Shown piece by piece: positions 24,033 to 35,510 of a stretch of 64,000 nucleotides of DNA; position 1 is the first letter of the stretch; the number at the start of each line of letters is the position of its first letter. The stretch is from Scilla litardierei (Eukaryota; Streptophyta; Magnoliopsida; Asparagales; Asparagaceae). The position numbers were made by a program, and so were the translations under genes. Below the pieces are notes generated by a model, which ran no database searches, was not told the DNA's origin, and worked only from the letters and a program-made list of their open reading frames with translations. The stretch is from NCBI GenBank assembly GCA_030789695.1, contig CM061136.1, positions 134,118,448 through 134,182,447 on the forward strand, in the 5' to 3' direction.

Positions 24033-25232
24033 TGTTTACGGGTGTTTTCTCCACCCGCATATCGATAGTATGGAGGGTGCGGGGTCAACACGGTCAAAGG
24101 GGACACGCGGGACCCCCGTGTTGTCGTGGTAGCCACGTGAGACGGAGATGACCCGGGTGGTCGGGCGATGGCGCGTTCGCTTGAGCGGGAAGGCGCCGTT
24201 CCGATCTCCGGCGGGCCGAGGGGTAGCCTCGGCCGGATGACAACTTCCGTGATCGGTAGGAGGCGGGGTCGCTCGGTGAGGGGATGCGCGGATCTTCGCG
24301 TCGGCTAGCCAAGGGGTGGCCTCGGCAGAGCGACTATCTTCTGGTGGTGGAGACGAACGGGCTCGGGGACAAGGGCGCTCGGCTCCGGCTGTGATGACGC
24401 TGAGGGGTAGCCTCGGTGCCGCAGGATCTCCTGGACCTGAATGGACGAAGGAGCTCGTCAGGGGGGTCGGACCTTGGTTCCGACCGAATCCCCTCCAATG
24501 CCAAAGTCAGATCTAGTCTGAGGGATGCTCGGTGGGATCAGGCTTGGTTCACGGAGAGACCAAGCCCCGATCCTCGAGCCGAGCTATGGAGGAGAAATAT
24601 GTAAAGGCGGAAGAAGGTGTAAGATGGAGTTTGTGATACCTCCGTTGAAGATCGGGAAGATCCGGCCCCTTTGGATGATGCCCACCCTCCCCTCATATAG
24701 GTGACTCGTCCTAATAATGCGCCATGATGTGACATCATGGCGATCATTCACGGGGACGTGCAAATGTGGGAAGTTTTGACCCCCACTAATTGCGCCCATC
24801 TTGATGAGGAGATGAATGTCCTAAAGGTGGCCATGATGGCTGGAGTGATGGACTCGGGCGGTTGCCATATTTGGCGGGCCTTGATGGCTAGAGAGTGATG
24901 GCCATTTAAGTCGGGCCATTAAGCCGAGCCATTAAGCCGAGCCATGATGGCTATAGAGTGAAGGCCATTTAAGTCGGGCCATTAAGCCGAGCCATTAAGC
25001 CGAGCCATGATGGCTAGAGAGTGATGGCCTTGGACGGTTGCCATATTTGGCGGATGCTTCCTTGATTTGGGCCCCGATTTCCTCCACTGCGAAAGTGGGC
25101 CTTCGTCATGGGTGGAGAAACGCGGCCCGCCCGTGAGATCCTTGGGCCGAGGCCCCAAGGTCGTAGTAATCCGGTTGACCAGTCATAGTTGACTTTGCTC
25201 TTCGGGGCCCGGTCAGAATAGTCCTGTCAACA
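24033..25232 (-). repeat. 3' LTR of the large non-autonomous element
   Basis: 1200 bp, plus-strand reading TGTTTACGGG to CCTGTCAACA. It contains a small local array of GCCATTAAGCCGAGCCATTA-type repeats near 24900-25015, one unit longer than in the other LTR. Confidence 0.95.
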
Positions 25233-25369
25233 GCCCCCATCTTCTGAGCTCTACCATTGTTGAGGTGGAGGTCGGGAGATGTAGCATAAGGGGGAGAAGT
25301 TGCTTTCCCTGTAAAATTCGGTCCGTCTTGCGGAGTCCACTAGTGACGATAGATTGTCGGTCCGAGATT

Positions 25370-26005
25370 CGTTCTGTTGCGAGGGGAGTCGCCCCTCGAC
25401 TTACGGCCGACGAAGGAGTCTGGTCGGTCAGCTGGGGAGGCTGCCCACAGTCTTACGGTCGATCTCGTTCGTTCGGTGGTGGGGAGGTTGCTCCTCGACT
25501 TACGGCCGACGAAGAAGTGAGTCGGCCAACCGGGGGGTTGCCACCGGCCTTTTGACCAATCTGATCGTTCGGTTGCGAGGGGAGTCGCCCCTCGACTTAC
25601 GGCCGACGAAGAAGTGAGTCGGCCAACCGGGGGGTTGCCCCAGCCTTTTGACCGATCTTATCGTTCGGTTGCGAGGGGGGTCGCCCCTCGACTTACGGCC
25701 GACGGAGGAGATTCGTTCGGTGGCGAGGGGAGTTGCCCCTTGACTTACGGCCGACGAAGGAGATTCGTTCGGTGGCGAGGGGAGTTGCCACTCAACTTAT
25801 GGCCGACGAAGGAGATTTGCTCGGTGGCGAGGGGAGTTGCCCCTCGACTTACGGCCGACGAAGGAGATTCGTTCGGTGGCGAGGGGAGTTGCCCCTCGAC
25901 TTACGGCCGATGAAAGAGTGAGTCGGCTAACCGGGGGAGTTGCCCCGGCCCTTCGACCGATCCGTTCGTTCGATGGCGAGGGGAGTTGCCCCTCGACTTA
26001 TGGCC
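25370..26005. repeat. Tandem array, 52-bp core unit
   Basis: Units containing GGCGAGGGGAGTTGCCCCTC and GACTTACGGCCGACGAAGGA repeat every 52 bp in the regular part (starts at 25710, 25762, 25814, 25866), with longer composite units on the left. GAGGGGAGT-TGCCCCTC is itself an inverted repeat. No coding function is assigned. Confidence 0.9.
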
Positions 26006-26063
26006 GACAAAGAAGTGAGGACCTTGTGAATACTTTCGAAGATTCCATGGTGGCGCTCTGCCA

Positions 26064-26657
26064 CTACTTCGTCCTGCTCGGGTGGATGCAGGAGCGGTTC
26101 GATAAGCGGGGAGACCAGTAGCACGGTCGGTGGTGCTTCGGCCAGATCGGCTCGGCCACGGTCGGGGGAGCGGTCTGGATGCTCGAACTCAGACGGCGGT
26201 GCTTTGGCCAGATCGGCTCAGCCACGGTCGGAGGAGCGTTCTGGATGCTCGAACTCGGACGGTGGTGCTTCGGCCAGATCGGCTCAGCCACGGTCGGAGG
26301 AGCGTTCTGGATGCTCGAACTCGGACGGTGGTGCTTTGGCCAGATCGGCTCAGCCACGGTCGGAGGAGCGTTCTGGATGCTCGAACTCAGACGGTGGTGC
26401 TTCGGCCAGATCGGCTCAGCCACGGTCGGATGAGCGTTCTGGATGCTCGAACCTGAATGGTGGTGCTTCGGCCAGATCGGCTCAGCCATGGTCGGAGGAG
26501 CGTTCTGGATGCTCGAACTCGGACGGTGGTGCTTCGGCCAGATCGGCTTAGCCACGGTCGGATGAGCGTTCTGGATGCTTGAACTCAGACGGTGGTGCTT
26601 TGGCCAGATCAGCTCAGCCACGGTCGGAGGAGCGTTCTGGATGCTCGACTGGTTCAA
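26064..26657 (-). repeat. Eight 66-bp tandem repeats, open in frame on the minus strand
   Basis: The unit GGTGGTGCTTCGGCCAGATC plus 46 further bases repeats with exact 66-bp spacing (26135, 26201, 26267, 26333, 26399, 26465, 26531, 26597). Because 66 is a multiple of three, frames stay open; in the minus (sense) orientation of the element a 197-residue frame encodes eight 22-residue repeats of type SSIQNAPPTVAEPIWPKHHR. Whether this is translated is unknown; the plus-strand frames over it are shadows of the repeat. Confidence 0.85.
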
Positions 26658-27526
26658 TAGCTCCGTCGCTGTGGGGATAACTTTGTAGGCTCGACAAGGT
26701 GGCTTGGCGTTGAGGTTCCGATATTTGGCAAGGCGGTCGGACTCGTCTGGTCGGCCTCCTCCTGGGTCGGTTGAACTGGTGTGGTCAGACTCCTCTTGGA
26801 CGGGTCGGCCTCGTCTAGATACAGCTCTAGTTCCATTTCCAACTTCAGCTCCAGCTCTAACTCCAGCTTTTTTTTGGATCGTATCTCCCGCTCTAGCTCC
26901 AGCTCCAGCTTTCGTCTGGGTCCTAGCTCCATCTCCGGCTCCAGCTGTTGTCTGGATCCTAGCTCCATGTCCAGCTCAAGTTTGGTTCGTCACCGTCCGA
27001 GTTTTTGCACCGTCGGGGGGCTTGGAAGGCTGAGGTAGTAGGGAAGCCTCGAACTTGGTTGATTGAGCCCTGGGAACCTTCGTCTGTGATCAAAGATCAT
27101 ATGGACGGCACTGGCCCCTGGTGAACAAGGCAAGTGAGGGTCGACTAGTTGATGAGACACTCGTTCTTCATCGAAGGAAATTCGGATGGCTCCGCCTTCC
27201 GTCGGACGAGGAAAGGGGGCCTCATACTTGGATCGTGCAAGGATTGGATGGAGGACGGGGCTCGAGGTTCGGAAGGCAGAGTTTGAATCCAAGAAGGATC
27301 CCACTCTGTGGACATGGCTGGCTTGAGAGGATAAGAAAATCTGAGCATGATTCCCAAGCTTGAGGATGGGCTCAGATTGGGGGACATGCCGAGCCTTATT
27401 GCAGACATGCCGAGCTTTTGAGGAGATGGCCAATTCAGAGCTCAATGGGATACACCAACTTTGATGTGTGCTTTATGACCCCCACTTTCGTTGTCAGAAT
27501 AACAATAGATGTTGGATTGCTCTGCT
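26658..27526 (-). other. Interior of the large non-autonomous element, low-complexity part
   Basis: Contains a stretch of CAGCTCCAGCTC-like repeats (about 26820-26985), giving a Glu/Leu-rich frame on the minus strand. No domain recognised. The rest has no supportable gene. Confidence 0.4.
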
Positions 27527-28165
27527 TCATTGTTCACTGCTTGATTGAAGCACCTCCGGTGCCATTGTGATGCCGGAGAGGGGGGGCTCGGTTGGGTTGG
27601 CAGTCCATATGCTCGACAGGAGGTGTGCGACACTGACACGGAGCGGTACCAGCCCCCTCAACGTCAAGATGCTACTGAACGGCCCGTTGAAGTTCATCGT
27701 GGTCGTCACGATCGTCACCTCGCTCCTCTCTGTCATATGCTTCGCAAACATCCTGTTGCCTCCCCCGATGCCCAGCCCGATCTTGCCGGTGCCCTTCGGC
27801 CTCAGGCCCAGCATCACATATATGCTGTAGTTGAGATTGTCGTAGTTGCAGAGCCACCGGGCCTTCTCCCGGACGCTGATGTCGAAGCTGTGGATCGATG
27901 ACCCTCGATGCGGTTGGTGGATGGGCAGATCAGGGAGCTGGGAATTGACGGCATGTTGGAGGCCAGCATGGCCAGGCAAAAAGAGGGGGAGCGGACTGCC
28001 GAGCGATGGCGGCAGTTTGGATGACACTAATCCATAGTGCTCCTTATGTGAAGGTCTGTGTGCAAGGTAGCAACGGTGTGTTCCTAAGCTCGGCAGCTCG
28101 ACGGGCCGGAGGAATGGGATGAACATCGCATGGATGTTGCTGGCGCATCTTGCATCGTCCTCCAT
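27527..28165 (-). pseudogene. Captured fragment of a plant SAM-dependent methyltransferase gene
   Basis: A 212-residue open frame in the sense orientation of the element. Residues about 93-182 (27889-27620) resemble the plant putative methyltransferase family of At1g29790/At5g40830: RWLCNYDNLNYSIYVMLGL, then the SAM-binding loop region IGLGIGGGNRMFA (27781-27743), then VTIVTTTMNFNGPF and RGLVPL. In the family, as I remember it, the loop reads close to GLDIGGGTGTFA; the acidic residue and part of the glycine-rich loop are changed here. After about residue 182 similarity stops abruptly. No catalytic protein is expected. Family assignment is from memory. Confidence 0.6.
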
Positions 28166-29815
28166 AGAGAGTTATAGCTGTAGGGAGTTGGATTAGATGC
28201 TATGGGAGAATGAGTATTGAGAGGAAACTGCTTGAGTTTGGGAGTGAAAGTGATTCACTTATCTTTCGATTGTAGCTTGGATAGGATGCGGGGCAGACCG
28301 GTATCCTCGTTCCCTCAGTAGGGTGCAGATCGACGCCCCGGCATTTCTGGTAGGACAGCCTGGCGGGTTGGCACGATCGATTAGTGTGCTCAGTCCGCTC
28401 GGCATGCCCCCTTCCTCCAGCGCCTGAGAGGCGGAGATCGTCGACGAGAGATCCCTCAATGAGCTCTCGATCGTCGCAAACCTCCGAGCTGTGGACAGCC
28501 ATGGGAACTTGTGCTCTCTTGGCGACGGGACGCGGTAGGTGGCCCGCCTTCGGGTTACGCCAGTGTGGGACCAGATCAAGTCAAATTTGACGGTGAGCAT
28601 GGTTGACAGAGTTCGAGTTGAAGCTATGAGAAGGCAGCTTGGGCTGAAGATAGATAGGCAATCCTTCGCAAGATGACGGCGTGCCGCTCGTCAGGTTGGC
28701 ACACAATATCGCGATAGGAGGAGATGCTCGGATGCCCGGACGCTTAGGTGACCGATCACCTACTCGATGCTCCTTCATCTGCCCTCTGCCTCACTGACTC
28801 ATGTATTAGGCTCGGAAGTCAGTGGTCCTCCTTGGTAAATCAGCTTCTTTGGCGAGTAGGCAGGGTAGCAGATCGGCATCCTCGACGAGTCGACTGGGTG
28901 GCAGATTGTCACCCTCGGTGGGTCGACAAGGAGAGTTTACCCACCCACCGCCACCACCTGTAGGAAGATCGGGATCCACCACGGCATTAGGCCCTGGACT
29001 CGCTCATCAAATCCATAGAAATCTCCAGTTGTCGCTGCCGAACGACGCTTGGCCAGAGGGGGTTCGGTCCCAGGCGGCACTAGTGCTTTGCAAACGACTT
29101 CGGCCAGCATGGGAGACGTTCGGGGTTCGGATTCTCAGATCCCGATGATTCCAGTTACCGCTTGATTGGCGTTGGAGTATACCATGGGCGGGACCCAAAC
29201 ATCACGATCTGGATTTCTCGGCAAGGATCTGTAAGCCTAACGGAGCCACTCGGATCCCCCGAGTCTGAGTTGGCATCGACAGGGAAGCTCTCTCGATGAG
29301 TCGGTTGGATGATGCCTGAGAGACATCAGTCGGACGAGGCCCGACCCTGGTCGCGACCGATCTTCGAATTTGAGGGGGCTCGGCAATTGCATCGGGCCCG
29401 AACTGAGCTACAGAGGAGTTGACGGAGCTTGAAAAATGGGGAGTTACTTCTGGAGAAATTGACGCTCGGTTTGAGCCTTCCCCCTCTCAATAGCTAAAAA
29501 ATCTTCAAGATTAATGGATTTAAGGAAGGAGGTGCATGGAATCTCGAGTGGCCTTCCAACGGAATCAGAAACCTAGCTTCAGATGTTCCAAAACCGTCCA
29601 TCAACGAAAGAAATAATTGAGATGTGAATCTTCAGGTCTGCCTTTTAAGAAGAATCCGAGGAACCAAAAATTTGGTGGTGCTCCTCAAATAACATCTCGC
29701 TCTTTCTTTCTCACAGACTGAGAGAAAGCCAGTTCTCCCGTCTTTGTTTGTAAAGAGAGACCTTGATTAATGGAACGAGTGATTGTTGGTGTGGTTGATG
29801 ACGTGGGCGTCAACT
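28166..29815 (-). other. Interior of the large non-autonomous element, 5' part
   Basis: Minus-strand open frames (for example 28600-28259) show no domain I can name. Some may be further captured host sequence because they are GC-balanced and codon-like, but this is only a suspicion. The part next to the primer-binding site is probably the untranslated leader. Confidence 0.35.
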
Positions 29816-29837
29816 CGTTCCCACAGACGGTGCCAGA
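29816..29837 (-). other. Primer-binding site of the large non-autonomous element
   Basis: On the minus strand TGGCACCGTCTGTGGGAAC follows the 5' LTR end by about two bases. It matches the TGGCGCCGT-type site typical of plant Ty3/gypsy elements and fixes the orientation. Confidence 0.8.
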
Positions 29838-31024
29838 TGTTTACGGGTGTTTTCTCCACCCGCAAATCGATAGTATGGAGGGTGCAGGGTCAACACGGTC
29901 AAAGGGGACACGCGGGACCCCCGTGTTGTCGTGGTAGCCACGTGAGACAGAGATGACCCGGGTGGTCAGGCGATGGCGCGTTCGCTTGAGCGAGAAGGCA
30001 CCGTTCCGATCTCCGGTGGGCCGAGGGGTAGCCTCGGCCGGATGACAACTTCCGTGATCGGTAGGAGGTGGGGTCGCTCGGTGAGGGGACGCACGGATCT
30101 TCGCGTCGGCTAGCCAAGGGGTGGCCTCGGCAGAGCGACTATCTTCTGGTGGTGGAGACGAACGGGCTCGGGGACGAGGGCGCTCGGCTCCGGCTGTGAT
30201 GACGCTGAGGGGTAGCCTCGGCGCCGCAGGATCTCCTGGACCTGAATGGACGAAAGAGCTCGTCAGGGGGGTCGGACCTTGGTTCCGATCGAATTCCCTC
30301 CGATGCCAAAGTCAGATCTAGTCTGAGGGATGCTCGGTGGGATCAGGCTCGGTTCACGGAGAGACCAAGCCCCGATCCTCGAGCCGAGCTATGGAGGAGA
30401 AATATGTAAAGGCGGAAGAAAGTGTAAGATGGAGTTTGTGATACCTCTGTTGTAGATCGTGACGATCCGGCCCCTTTGGATGATGCCCACCCTCCCCTCA
30501 TATAGGTGACTCGTCCTAATAATGCGCCATGATGTGACATCATGGCGATCATTCACGGGGACGTGCAAATGTGGGAAGTTTTGACCCCCACTAATTGCGC
30601 CCATCTTGATGAGGAGATGAATGTCCTAAAGGTGGCCATGATGGCTGGAGTGATGGACTCGGGCGGTTGCCATATTTGGCGGGCCTTGATGGCTGGAGAG
30701 TGATGGCCATTTAAGTCGGGCCATTAAGCCGAGCCATGATGGCTATAGAGTGAAGGCCATTTAAGTCGGGCCATTAAGTCGAGCCATTAAGCCGAGCCAT
30801 GATGGCTAGAGAGTGATGGCCTTGGACGGTTGCCATATTTGGCGGATGCTTCCTTGATTTGGGCCCCGATTTCCTCCACTGCGAAAGTGGGCCTTCGTCA
30901 TGGGTGGAGAAACGCGGCCCGCCCGTGAGATCTTTGGGCCGAGGCCCCAATGTCGTAGTAATCCGGTTGACCAGTCATAGTTGACTTTGCTCTTCGGGGC
31001 CCGGTCAGAATAGTCCTGTCAACA
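29838..31024 (-). repeat. 5' LTR of the large non-autonomous element
   Basis: 1187 bp; the 13-bp difference from the other LTR comes mainly from one fewer small repeat unit near 30720-30800. Point differences are few, so insertion is fairly recent. Confidence 0.95.
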
Positions 31025-31029
31025 AGCCT

Positions 31030-33554
31030 CTTACCTTTTAAATGGAACAAAAACCTAAAATATATTTTTCACTCATGTGAATAAGCCTTCGATGACAACT
31101 ACTTTGAATCACCACAATTGTCCACTGTTACTGTGCTTTTTCGTTCTACACTCGTGTACATTGTTCCTACCTTTTCTGCCTCGTGCTACAATTAAATTTC
31201 TCTACTTTACCTATCATGATTCACCTCAGAATATTGTTGTGTATCCATCCATCAACATCTAACAGATCCATGGACATCAAATTTCTCTCAAGACCTGGAA
31301 CATATCTAACATTTTGCAACTTCCATGGCATTTCCTGTGCAGTCTTTATATGAACTTCATCCTTTTCCATAATGTTCAAAGGTCCATAATGTTGGGAGGT
31401 CGTCTCCCAGCCCTAAGCCAGTAAAATCGATAAGCCTAATCTTTATCAATTATGTGCCTGTAAATTAGTGGTCAGAGATCCAAATTGTAGAAATGACATA
31501 CACATGGCTGAAAGCTTTGTACAAATCATGATTTTTTTAAAAAAAATGTCAAATTTTAAAAGAACTTACCTACAGATGCCAGACATTGAACTTACCTAGA
31601 TGGGTTTAGAGATTAATTTAATAGTCTACAATGAACTTCGACGCATTGATTTAATTTAGAGATTAGTACTAAGAATCTATAATCAAAATTTCTAAAAATA
31701 TGTAGGTAAGCGATATTTAATCTAAATATCACCATAGATTAGTAATAAGATATCTAATCAAAATTTAAATAAAGCTGTTTTAATTTAGAGATTTCATCTA
31801 TGCTTTTGCTTCATAATGTTCACCTTTTGACAAAAGTTGTATCATAGTACTTAGGAGACCTTTTTTCAAAGTTAAAACAGCGTCATTTCTACATTCTCAG
31901 AGTTTACAGGCTAATTCTAATATGCAATAAGATACAACTTACCTACATGTTTTAAAGAGTAACACACCTAAAAATGAAGAGTATCAGATATCGTATTGCA
32001 CATATATGAAAGATTAAATATATAAATGACCTTGTAAACTCTGTCCTCTATTAAATATCTTATTGCACATAGATGAGTATCAGAAATGACAGGATCATGC
32101 ATAAAAAAAAAGAGTATTAGAAATTGATATGATAAAGATTAACTTGCTCTTTATTTCAACAGGTCTCTTCATATGTAATTGGCGTATAAGATTAAATTAA
32201 CATTTCCTCTACCCAGAAAAATGAAGAGCCAAAAAAGAAAATGTTAATCTAAAAGAACCTGTTATTTTGACGGAAATCAATAAGGTAAATGTTTTTGCTG
32301 GAATTTAGGCCAGATTAATGCAATGAGAGGGTATTACGGAAGCAGAAATGTAAGCAGAAATGAGAAAATTGAAACATTTTGGCCAAAAATTCAAGACTAA
32401 AATTTATCTTAATTATCATGTTCCTTTTTGGCCAAACAAATTGAACCAAACTGAACATGATAAATTTCAAACTTTCTAATTCAAGAGAGATTTCAATGAA
32501 GAACAGTAAATCATACTACCAGACGCAAAGAAAATAAATATGCATTGAAAGGAAAGAATTAAATGACAGAAATTGAACTTTGAAACGTAACAAAAAGGAA
32601 CGTATTAAATACATCGACAGAAAGGAACGTATAACTGCTGTCATCAGGGATTTAAATGCTGTCATTTAAATTCTTATGATGCAGAGTAATAAAAATATGA
32701 ACAAATACTTACGGGCAAGTTTTTGGAGCGAGTAACATGAATTGCAAGAAGTGAAGGGGTTGGAAAAAGAATAATCTGTGGAACACAAATAGAAAGAAGC
32801 AAAGTGCTGTCATAAGCAAATATTAAGAAAATTGACTATCATTGGAGCTATCCATTATTTTTTAAAAAAAATCAAAGTGATGGATCGCAATGAACAACAT
32901 TGATTGAAGCTAGTCACCATTAAATCTCTTCAACGTTGATTTTTTGGGACCTTAATTTTAGTTTCTGTTTGAAATAAAATTAATGAAATTATTAATTCAA
33001 GTGCCAAACATTGACTTAATTATCCCTTCAACGGATATTAGCAGTAGACCCATAGGCAGGAATTAACCTAAGTATTCAAGTATCCATTCGACAGAAAGTA
33101 TCCCTGCAAACCTATAAATTGGGTATTCAACTAAGTATTCAAGTATCCCTTCAACAGAAATGGAATTAAACATTGAATTATCTGTCCATGTCCATGTACT
33201 GAAATTATCAAACATATAAATTATATCTCCGTGCCCATATCACCTAGGTTCGTTAGGGCTTGTAAGTCTGCAATAAGCCCATGCGACCTTGGTTGTTGTG
33301 GGCATACATATCAACAATAACAATCCGTGAGTGTTAAATTGGGTGAGAGCAATTTGATGAGAACCAATCGACAGATAGTATCCCTTCGACAGAAATTTTA
33401 AAAAAATAACAATCAACAAGAAATTAAATGACAGAAATTGCAAGAAAAACAAATTAAATGACAGAAATTAAATGACAGAAATTGACAGAAATTAATACAT
33501 ATCCCTTCGACATTAAATGACAGAAATTAAACTTTGGAAAGAAATTAAATGACA
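31030..33554. other. Helitron 5' non-coding region, first copy
   Basis: AT-rich with many short internal repeats (ATTAAATGACAGAAATT, TATCCCTTCGACAGAAA). A segment at about 32290-32400 (AGCAGAAATGTAAGCAGAAATG, AATTGAAACATTTTGGCCAA) recurs at 34545-34650. No gene seen. Confidence 0.5.
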
Positions 33555-33573
33555 GAAACTGAGAGGGGGGGGG

Positions 33574-33640
<67 letters not shown>
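33555..33640. repeat. G-run and (AG)n microsatellite
   Basis: About 12 G residues and then roughly 37 AG dinucleotides, followed by GAGATTACCCGAGGACGTCG. Equivalent (AG)n tracts with the same right-hand flank lie at 42247 and, more diverged, 43481. Confidence 0.95.
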
Positions 33641-33644
<4 letters not shown>

Positions 33645-33879
33645 TTACCCGAGGACGTCGTAGAGAAGAGAGAGAGATGAGAATGTCGCTGAGAAGAAGA
33701 AAGGGGAATGATTAAGGACGTGGGACAGTTATGAATTTTTTTGGATATTTAGAACGTGAAAGCAGTTCGTAAAGTGGAAGCAGTTTTCAAAGTCAAAATT
33801 TTATGGATGCCAACGTGAAATCAGTTTTTTTGTGCCACATAGGACAAATCAAGACACCTAGGACAAAAAATGCCACGTA

Positions 33880-33907
33880 GGACATAGGTCCTGAAATGTA
33901 TAAGAGA
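33880..33907 (-). other. Candidate Helitron 5' terminus (inner)
   Basis: On the minus strand the sequence after host A reads TCTCTTATACATTTC, a plausible Helitron 5'-TC end. The nearby ATAGGACA and CACGTAGGACA motifs (33835-33890) also precede the second 5' end at 43840, so the two are copies of the same terminus. Confidence 0.55.
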
Positions 33908-35144
33908 TTGTATTGGTTATGAGTGAAGCAGATTTGAAAACAATGTTACTGGTTAGAAATAGTATAGCATTTAAAGCCAGTCAAGCACAGTCTATTATCG
34001 CAAGCCACTCAGTGTGTAAAAGCTTATCGAAATATGCATTCTAAATGACTGGTTAGAAATAGTGTATCATTTAGTGTCATTTCTTTAGTGTCATGTCTTT
34101 TGTGTCACGGTTATCTTTTAATGTTAACGTTAGTAAGAGATTATACGCATTCTAAGTTTGTTCTAAGTATAAGAGAGACTGAATTAAAACGAAAAGAAAT
34201 AAATAAAGAATAAGATTGTGATCCGTTTTTGTGTAATTTTCTTGGCCATTTGTATGTGTAGAACACTGAGTTAAAGAACTATAAAGGAAAAATTGATATT
34301 TCGTTCTTTAAAAAAATCAAAAAAAGAAAAGAAAGAAAGGGATGAATGTGAACAGACAGATATTTCTATTGTGTGAATTACGACCTTTTGGCGCAATAAT
34401 TCCAAATGTTACAATTAAAACGTGTTTATTTGAGTTTAATTGAAAAAAATCAAATATAATGGGAAAATTGAAACATTTTGGCCAGAATTTTTAAATGTGC
34501 AAAATTTGAAATTGACATGATATCATGCAATTGAGAATTTTGACAAGAATTTAGGCCAGAATCACGAAAGGACAGGATACTATGGAAGCAGAAATGTAAG
34601 CAGAAATGGGAAAATTGAAACATTTTGGCCAAAATTTTTAAATGTAAACAAATTGAAACTGACAGGATATTTAAAAGTAAGAATTATGACAATGTTCATT
34701 AAACAGATAGTTGGATGGTTACAGCCAAAGAAATCAGTGTGAATCGTGAAAGCCAAATTGAGGGTCACACGCAAACTACACAGAGTAGTCACCCACTCTC
34801 AGAAAACACCACAGATATATTAAAACATGATGAACTAAAACATCCCCATCATGTTATTCCCCTTACAGTCACAGTAGCATAAGTAGACCTCAAAAGGTGA
34901 TGCCCTTATCAGTTGTAAAATAAAACATTCTGGAATCACTCCTAGGCCATTCAAAATATTGGAAGTTTTGACCTTCAAAGTAGCTAATGCTTTAAATTTC
35001 CAATTGTAGCAATGGTCATTATTGCAGATAAGTATTCAATTCACAATGGCCTGCAGTTTTATAACACTTATAAAGCCAAAAAAATATAGTATGGTCGAAA
35101 ATAGCATTTGGATATCAAAATATTTAACTCAGCATAACAATATA
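33908..35144. other. Second copy of Helitron 5' region, part left of Copia-2
   Basis: Non-coding. From about 34450 it aligns with the 31.5-33.5 kb region. The last ~160 bp before Copia-2 (from TTTCCAATTGTAGCAATGGT at about 34996) are repeated at 42476. Confidence 0.5.
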
Positions 35145-35149
35145 AAGTT

Positions 35150-35295
35150 TGTTATGAATCAACTAGTGAGGGGGGAGCCCTCATGTCTTTATTTATAGTC
35201 AAAGGGGAGAATACAAAGTGGGCTTACACAGATATGGGCCCAATACTAGGATGGCCCAATAACTCAGCCAACCCAGTAAATAACCGTTCACAACA
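35150..35295 (-). repeat. Copia-2 3' LTR
   Basis: 146 bp, plus-strand reading TGTTATGAATC to GTTCACAACA. The polypurine tract GGATAAGGGGGAG (minus strand) abuts it at 35296-35308. Confidence 0.95.
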
Positions 35296-35510
35296 CTCCC
35301 CCTTATCCAGCCATAGGTGTGGACCCTGCTCATGAATACTTCGGGATTCTGAGCTTGTATGGGTCTCACATAGGGTGGATACTTCAGGATCCTGAGTTGG
35401 TGAGATTTGCCTCGTTAAAACCTTTGGTTATGGAAAACCCAGTGGGAAAAACCATAGTTAAGAGAAAAGAGTACAAACTCTGCCAAACTCCCCCTGATCT
35501 GTACAAGCTC

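Larger units (their letters stand above)
24033..31024 (-). mobile_element. Large non-autonomous LTR retrotransposon (LARD-like) with captured gene fragment
   Basis: A 6992-bp element with a perfect target duplication AGCCT (24028-24032 and 31025-31029). Orientation is minus: a gypsy-type primer-binding site TGGCACCGTCTGTGGGAAC lies next to the right LTR, and a purine tract (AGAAGATGGGGGC) next to the left one. The 4.6-kb interior has no gag, protease, reverse transcriptase, RNase H or integrase. It holds two tandem arrays and a fragment of a host methyltransferase gene. Such elements depend on enzymes from autonomous relatives. Confidence 0.9.

Noticed and set aside
24094..24799. Pairs of frames repeated at 24.1-24.8 kb and 29.9-30.6 kb as a duplicated gene
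   Set aside because: The repetition is explained by the two LTRs of one element; the frames carry no domain.
26130..26551. Plus-strand repeat proteins over the 66-bp array
   Set aside because: Antisense to the element; open only because the unit length is a multiple of three.
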